Under the pieces are notes generated by a model. That model was not told the DNA's origin, made no database searches, and was given only the letters and a program-made list of their open reading frames with translations. A program made the position numbers and the translations under genes. Below, piece after piece: positions 7,391 through 10,793 of a stretch of DNA of 10,793 nt. Where the stretch lies: assembly GCA_050262615.1 (NCBI GenBank), contig JBLNEL010000252.1, positions 1 to 10,793 of the forward strand, in the 5' to 3' direction. Within the stretch, counting starts at the first letter, position 1. Every line of letters starts with the position of its first letter. Origin of the DNA: JAUZPB01 sp050262615 (lineage in GTDB: Bacteria > Bacteroidota > Ignavibacteria > Ignavibacteriales > SURF-24).

Positions 7391-8323
7391 TTGGCATTTA
7401 CGGAAAGTCTGAAAAAATTCGTTGGAATTAAAACAGAAGAAGAATTAAAAAAAGTAGCCACTCCCAAAGAAAAGGCAAAAAACTTTGTAGAAACGCTGCT
7501 CTTTGCTCTTATAGGAGCCCTGATAATTAAAACATTTTTACTTGAATCATCCAGAATACCTACCGGTTCTATGGAAAGCACAATAATGGTGGGGGATTTT
7601 GTACTGGTTAATAAAATAATTTACGGAGCCTCAACTCCACGGAATATTCCATTTACAAACATTTCACTTCCGTATTTTACATTTCCTTCGATACGTGAAC
7701 CAAAGCGTAAGGATGTTATAGTATTTGAATGGCCGGGTTATACAGATGATCTGCATCCAAGTGAGATAATGAGTTATGTAAAAAGATGTGTAGGACTTCC
7801 GGGCGATACTATTAAGATTGTAAATAAGGTTCTCTATGTAAACGGAAAGGAATTCTGGAGACCGCCTCATATTCAGTATGCCATGCCTGAGCTTATTCCT
7901 GCAGGAATAGCTGATCCGGATATATTTCCTAAAGGCGCTCCATGGAATAAGGATAACTATGGACCTCTTGTAGTTCCTAAGAAGGGTGATGTTATTCAGC
8001 TAAATGCCTCAAATATTGGGAAATGGAGAACTATTATTGACAGGGAGTATGACAAGCGAGTCGTAAAGCTGGAAGGTAATCAGGTTACAATCGACGGGAG
8101 ACCAGTTACTTCCTATACATTGAAAAGAGATTATTACTTTATGCTTGGGGATAACAGGGATAATAGTCTGGACAGCCGGTACTGGGGATTTGTACCCAGG
8201 GACAAAATAACCGGTCAAGCTGAAATCGTTTACTGGTCATGGAATCCAGAGATTCCTTTTTCACAGCCTTTCGATCTGTTAGCTTCAGTTCGATTAAACA
8301 GAATTGCAAAGCTTATTCATTGA
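7391..8323 (+). CDS. lepB: Signal peptidase I (first of two paralogs)
   Basis: A 310-residue type I signal peptidase, the membrane serine protease that removes Sec signal peptides on the outer face of the inner membrane. A single membrane segment lies at about 33-52, after a charged cytoplasmic N-terminus. The catalytic Ser60 is in RIPTGSM and the general base Lys131 in YVKRCVGLPGD. Box E reads GDNRDNSLDSRYWG at 253-266. The roughly 115 residues between Lys131 and box E are comparable to the long E. coli-type enzyme rather than short Gram-positive ones. The start is TTG 7391, supported by an AGGAG overlapping the lepA stop and by residue-for-residue agreement with the paralog downstream. lepA followed by lepB is a common bacterial gene order. 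Both catalytic residues are intact, so it should be active. Confidence 0.96.
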   Translation: MAFTESLKKFVGIKTEEELKKVATPKEKAKNFVETLLFALIGALIIKTFLLESSRIPTGSMESTIMVGDFVLVNKIIYGASTPRNIPFTNISLPYFTFPSIREPKRKDVIVFEWPGYTDDLHPSEIMSYVKRCVGLPGDTIKIVNKVLYVNGKEFWRPPHIQYAMPELIPAGIADPDIFPKGAPWNKDNYGPLVVPKKGDVIQLNASNIGKWRTIIDREYDKRVVKLEGNQVTIDGRPVTSYTLKRDYYFMLGDNRDNSLDSRYWGFVPRDKITGQAEIVYWSWNPEIPFSQPFDLLASVRLNRIAKLIH

Positions 8324-8346
8324 AAAATGAAAAATATATAAATTTA
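8320..8346 (+). promoter_or_regulatory. Candidate promoter for the second signal peptidase gene
   Basis: TTG at 8320-8322 (overlapping the stop of the first paralog), then 16 bases, then TAAATTTA at 8339-8346, which matches five of the six fixed bases of the Bacteroidetes -7 element TAnnTTTG. Transcription would start near 8353, at the foot of the hairpin at 8351-8373. The region is very AT-rich, so chance resemblance is possible. Confidence 0.33.
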
Positions 8347-8350
8347 TTTT

Positions 8351-8373
8351 AAGGGATATTTAAGATATCCCTT
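8351..8373 (+). terminator. Hairpin between the two signal peptidase genes (terminator, attenuator or 5' stabiliser)
   Basis: AAGGGATAT (8351-8359) pairs perfectly with ATATCCCTT (8365-8373) across a five-base loop. Three T residues end the stem region (8372-8374), followed by ATTG, so the U-tract is weak. It could partly end the lepA transcript. If the candidate promoter at 8320-8346 is real, it could instead form the 5' end of the second paralog's message. Confidence 0.5.
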
Positions 8374-8394
8374 TATTGTATAAAGATGCCGGGC

Positions 8395-8400
8395 AGGGAG
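8395..8400 (+). promoter_or_regulatory. Ribosome binding site that fixes GTG 8409 as start of the second signal peptidase
   Basis: AGGGAG lies eight bases before GTG 8409, an ideal spacing. The longer frame begins at TTG 8376, immediately after the hairpin and without any purine-rich site. With GTG 8409 the protein lines up with the first paralog from residue 1 and puts the catalytic Ser at residue 60 in both. Confidence 0.8.
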
Positions 8401-8408
8401 CAGAAACT

Positions 8409-9335
8409 GTGTCTTTTAAAGAAATATTTAGCGAAATAACAGGTATAAAAACAGATGAGGATCTGGAAAGATACAAATCTGTACTTGCAAGAGTTAAAGA
8501 TTTTTTTCAGGCGCTTTTGTTTGCAGTTATTGCAGCATTTCTTCTAAAAACATTTGCATTAGAGGCTTTCAGGATACCTACAGGTTCAATGGAAAAGACA
8601 CTGCTAGTTGGTGACTTTCTGCTGGTAAACAAGTTTATTTACGGATCATCATCCCCAAGGACAATTCCTTTTACTAATATTCATATTCCATATATTACAC
8701 TGCCAGCGGTAAGAGAGCCCAGAAGATCAGATGTAGTAGTATTCGAATATCCCGGTGACCGTGACCAGCTGAAGTCTGATGAAGTTGTAAGCTATATAAA
8801 AAGATTAGTCGGGCTGCCAGGTGATACGATAGTTATTGTAAATAAGATATTATATGTAAACGGGAAAGAAATAAAAAGACCTCCAAAGATACAGTACCTG
8901 AACAATTTTGTTCGTCCGCTTGGCAGGGAGGAGACAAGGATATTTCCCAAAGGCATGCCTTGGAATGAGGATAACTACGGTCCGCTTATTGTTCCAAAGA
9001 AAGGTGATGTGATCCAGCTTAATCTTAGTAACATTGAGCAATGGAGGACTATAATAAACCGTGAGTTTGGTGAAGAGGCTGTTAAGGTTATGGGCAGGTA
9101 TATATTTATAAAAGATAATCAAGTAAGCAGTTATAAGCTGAAGAAAGATTATTACTTTATGATGGGTGATAACCGGGATGACAGTTGGGACAGCCGTTTC
9201 TGGGGTTTTGTTGCACGTGACAGGATAATTGGGCAAGGACTATTGATCTACTGGTCGTGGGATCCGGTTTATAACGATATCTTCGATTTGTTTGCTTCAA
9301 TACGGTGGAACAGAATAGCAAAGCTGGTCCACTGA
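8409..9335 (+). CDS. lepB: Signal peptidase I (second of two paralogs)
   Basis: A 308-residue type I signal peptidase, paralogous to the gene just upstream. The two align without gaps over the first 280 residues, with about 167 identities by hand count (roughly 60%). It has a membrane segment at about 32-51, Ser60 in RIPTGSM, Lys131 in YIKRLVGLPGD and box E GDNRDDSWDSRFWG from 253. All catalytic residues are intact, so it is not a decaying copy. Differences concentrate in the N-terminal cytoplasmic part (21-30), at 161-180, at 221-240 and near the C-terminus, where it is two residues shorter. Gene duplication followed by specialisation on different signal peptides is a reasonable inference. 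The start is moved to GTG 8409 from the longest frame. It may be transcribed with lepA and the first paralog, or from its own promoter. Confidence 0.95.
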   Translation: MSFKEIFSEITGIKTDEDLERYKSVLARVKDFFQALLFAVIAAFLLKTFALEAFRIPTGSMEKTLLVGDFLLVNKFIYGSSSPRTIPFTNIHIPYITLPAVREPRRSDVVVFEYPGDRDQLKSDEVVSYIKRLVGLPGDTIVIVNKILYVNGKEIKRPPKIQYLNNFVRPLGREETRIFPKGMPWNEDNYGPLIVPKKGDVIQLNLSNIEQWRTIINREFGEEAVKVMGRYIFIKDNQVSSYKLKKDYYFMMGDNRDDSWDSRFWGFVARDRIIGQGLLIYWSWDPVYNDIFDLFASIRWNRIAKLVH

Positions 9336-9354
9336 TAAATCTTTAGGTCTGAAA

Positions 9355-9381
9355 TTGTCCCGGATTATTCATTTAAGTTTA
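9355..9381 (+). promoter_or_regulatory. Candidate promoter for the subtilisin-family protease
   Basis: TTG at 9355-9357, then 16 bases, then TAAGTTTA at 9374-9381, matching five of the six fixed bases of TAnnTTTG. The pattern and spacing equal the candidate ahead of the second signal peptidase. Transcription would begin near 9388, giving a leader of about 52 bases. Tentative. Confidence 0.33.
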
Positions 9382-9439
9382 AACAGCAAGTTGTTATATT
9401 GGCCACATCAAATAAAAATAATTAATCATTTCTTACCGC

Positions 9440-10793
9440 ATGAAAAAGATTGTCATACTTTTTATTCTTATTTCCGGGTTCAGTTTCTCACAGGACAAAT
9501 ATCTCATCTATTTTAAAGATAAAGATATAATGCCTCATCAATATCTCTCAAAAAGCTCAGGCCTGTATCAGGCAGCTATAAGCCAGCTTAGTAAAAAGAC
9601 AATTGAGAGGAGAATGAAAGTTATGTCTGAGGATTCTCTTATCACTTATGAAGATCTTCCTTTAAGGGGTGAATATAAGGAAGCACTATCAGAAAAAGGT
9701 ATTAAGATACAGAGAGAATTAAAGTGGTTTAATGCTGTGTCGGCCTATTTATCACAAAGCCAGCTTGAGTCTGTAAAGTCTTTTGCTTTTGTAAGCAAGG
9801 TTGAAAGGGTGAGGATATTCAGACAGCAGGGGGAACCTGAAGCGGGCAGCAATAAGTCAGAACGGCCATCTAAGACGGCATTGATAGATACACTTAATTA
9901 TGGCTATTCATTTACGCAGCTTGAGATCTCGGATATACCTTTTGTGCATTCATTAGGAATAGATGGTAAAGATGTAATTATCGGTATACTGGATTCAGGA
10001 TTTGACTGGAAAAATCATAAAGCACTGAAAAACCAAAAAGTGATAAAAGAATTTGATTTTGTTTTCAATGATACTGTCACTGCGAATCAGGCGGCAGATG
10101 ATCTGGCGCAAGATAGTCATGGTACGTATGTTTTCTCTATTGTTGGAGGTTATGACCCTGGAAGTTTTGTTGGTGCAGCTTTTAATGCAAGTTATCTGCT
10201 TGCAAAGACAGAGGATATAAGGACAGGAAATAATGACAAGCATATAGAAGAGGATAACTACGCCAGTGCGCTTGAATGGATGGAGTCTTACGGGGTTGAT
10301 ATTACAAGCAGCTCGTTAAGTTATAATACATTTATTTATCCGGAAGCTTCATACTCATACAGCGACATGAACGGTCAGACAGCAATTGTTACAAAAGCTG
10401 CAGAACTGGCGTACAGGCGCGGAGTTGTGGTTATTACGGCAGCAGGAAATGAAGGCAATAAGGAATGGCATTATATTACAGCGCCTGCAGATGGGGCCAA
10501 TGTAATTGCAGTAGGAGCAGTCACTTCCAATAATAATATTGCTGCTTTCAGTTCGCGCGGACCTACATCAGACGGGAGGATAAAACCGGATGTTGATGCA
10601 ATGGGTGTGAGTGTTTTTGGGGCAAATGCTCATTCGAAGGTTGACTATAATTCGAACAATGGGACCTCTGCCGCCACACCAATAGTAAGTGGTACAGCAG
10701 CCTTGCTTTTATCTGCTTATCCGTACCTGAGGAATTATCAGGTAAGGGGAATATTACTGGAAACTTCAGATAATTCATCATCTCCTGATTTTG
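9440..10793 (+). CDS. Secreted subtilisin-family (S8) serine protease, 3' partial
   Basis: The frame opens at ATG 9440 and stays open to the right edge, giving 451 residues. Residues 1-17 are a short Sec signal peptide (MKKIVILFILISGFSFS). Residues about 19-128 look like an N-terminal propeptide, with WFNAVSAYLSQSQLESVKSF resembling the inhibitor I9-type fold. The S8 catalytic domain starts near 160 and has the full triad: Asp185 in GILDSGFD, His227 in DSHGTYV and Ser410 in NGTSAATPIVSG. The oxyanion Asn337 is in AAGNEG. Such Bacteroidetes/Ignavibacteria enzymes are usually exported and often carry a type IX tail; whether this one does lies beyond the window. The start is the first codon of the signal peptide, but no strong purine-rich site precedes it. 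It lies 104 bases after the second signal peptidase gene, probably as a separate unit. Confidence 0.93.
   Translation, partial: MKKIVILFILISGFSFSQDKYLIYFKDKDIMPHQYLSKSSGLYQAAISQLSKKTIERRMKVMSEDSLITYEDLPLRGEYKEALSEKGIKIQRELKWFNAVSAYLSQSQLESVKSFAFVSKVERVRIFRQQGEPEAGSNKSERPSKTALIDTLNYGYSFTQLEISDIPFVHSLGIDGKDVIIGILDSGFDWKNHKALKNQKVIKEFDFVFNDTVTANQAADDLAQDSHGTYVFSIVGGYDPGSFVGAAFNASYLLAKTEDIRTGNNDKHIEEDNYASALEWMESYGVDITSSSLSYNTFIYPEASYSYSDMNGQTAIVTKAAELAYRRGVVVITAAGNEGNKEWHYITAPADGANVIAVGAVTSNNNIAAFSSRGPTSDGRIKPDVDAMGVSVFGANAHSKVDYNSNNGTSAATPIVSGTAALLLSAYPYLRNYQVRGILLETSDNSSSPDF

Noticed and set aside
8338..8347. Palindrome ATAAATTTAT
   Set aside because: Short and made only of A and T in a very AT-rich spacer; expected by chance, though part of it is considered as a promoter box.
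8376..8408. TTG 8376 as start of the second signal peptidase
   Set aside because: It lies immediately after the hairpin with no ribosome site; GTG 8409 has AGGGAG at eight bases and aligns with the first paralog from residue 1.
8850..9236. Open frame of 128 residues on the - strand
   Set aside because: Antisense to the conserved region of the second signal peptidase, including box E; no domain or ribosome site seen.
7391..9335. The two signal peptidase genes as an assembly duplication
   Set aside because: They differ at about 40% of residues with different flanks and intergenic sequence, so they are true diverged paralogs.
9995..10243. Open frame of 82 residues on the - strand
   Set aside because: Antisense to the S8 protease between its Asp and His active-site motifs and beyond; explained as a shadow.
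1..10793. CRISPR array, tRNA/rRNA, insertion sequence, phage or defence system
   Set aside because: I saw no regularly spaced repeats, no transposase or integrase, no cloverleaf-like or rRNA-like segments and no defence-system domains.

Overview
The window looks like ordinary chromosome from a member of the Fibrobacteres-Chlorobi-Bacteroidetes group, most likely the Ignavibacteria or a close relative. Three things point there. Two proteins end in a type IX secretion sorting domain that begins YPNPFNP, a spelling typical of Ignavibacteria and nearby lineages. The base composition is AT-rich. Several genes have candidate promoters resembling the Bacteroidetes -7 element TAnnTTTG. The placement is inferred from these traits, not from a search.

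Layout, left to right. Positions 1-2383 (+) hold the 3' end of one secreted protein gene, then a complete gene for a secreted VIT plus von Willebrand A (VWA) protein. Both carry type IX sorting tails and are 14 bases apart. A hairpin at 2405-2438 separates them from a convergent operon. That operon (5377 down to 2449, - strand) encodes an exported metallophosphoesterase fused to a PQQ-type beta-propeller, a HAD phosphatase and a small NTF2/SnoaL-fold protein. A 204-base divergent intergenic region with a perfect 12-bp palindrome follows. Then comes lepA (elongation factor 4), 12 bases before a first signal peptidase I gene, and next a second, paralogous signal peptidase I gene. Last is a subtilisin-family (S8) protease that runs off the right edge; it is open to the end, with its catalytic triad visible.

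The right half forms a theme of protein synthesis and export: LepA is a translation factor, and two full-length type I signal peptidases would cleave Sec signal peptides. Four of the other encoded proteins are likely export clients: the two type IX-tailed proteins (one seen only as its C-terminus), the phosphoesterase and the protease. The left and middle parts are unconnected housekeeping and envelope genes.

Two start codons are moved from the longest open frame on sequence evidence. The HAD phosphatase is placed at GTG 3522 and the second signal peptidase at GTG 8409. I see no mobile element, CRISPR array, tRNA, rRNA or phage gene, and no convincing new biological system. The points most worth a second look are the tandem signal peptidase paralogs with a hairpin and possible promoter between them, the VWA domain that has lost its metal-site aspartate, and the phosphoesterase-propeller fusion.
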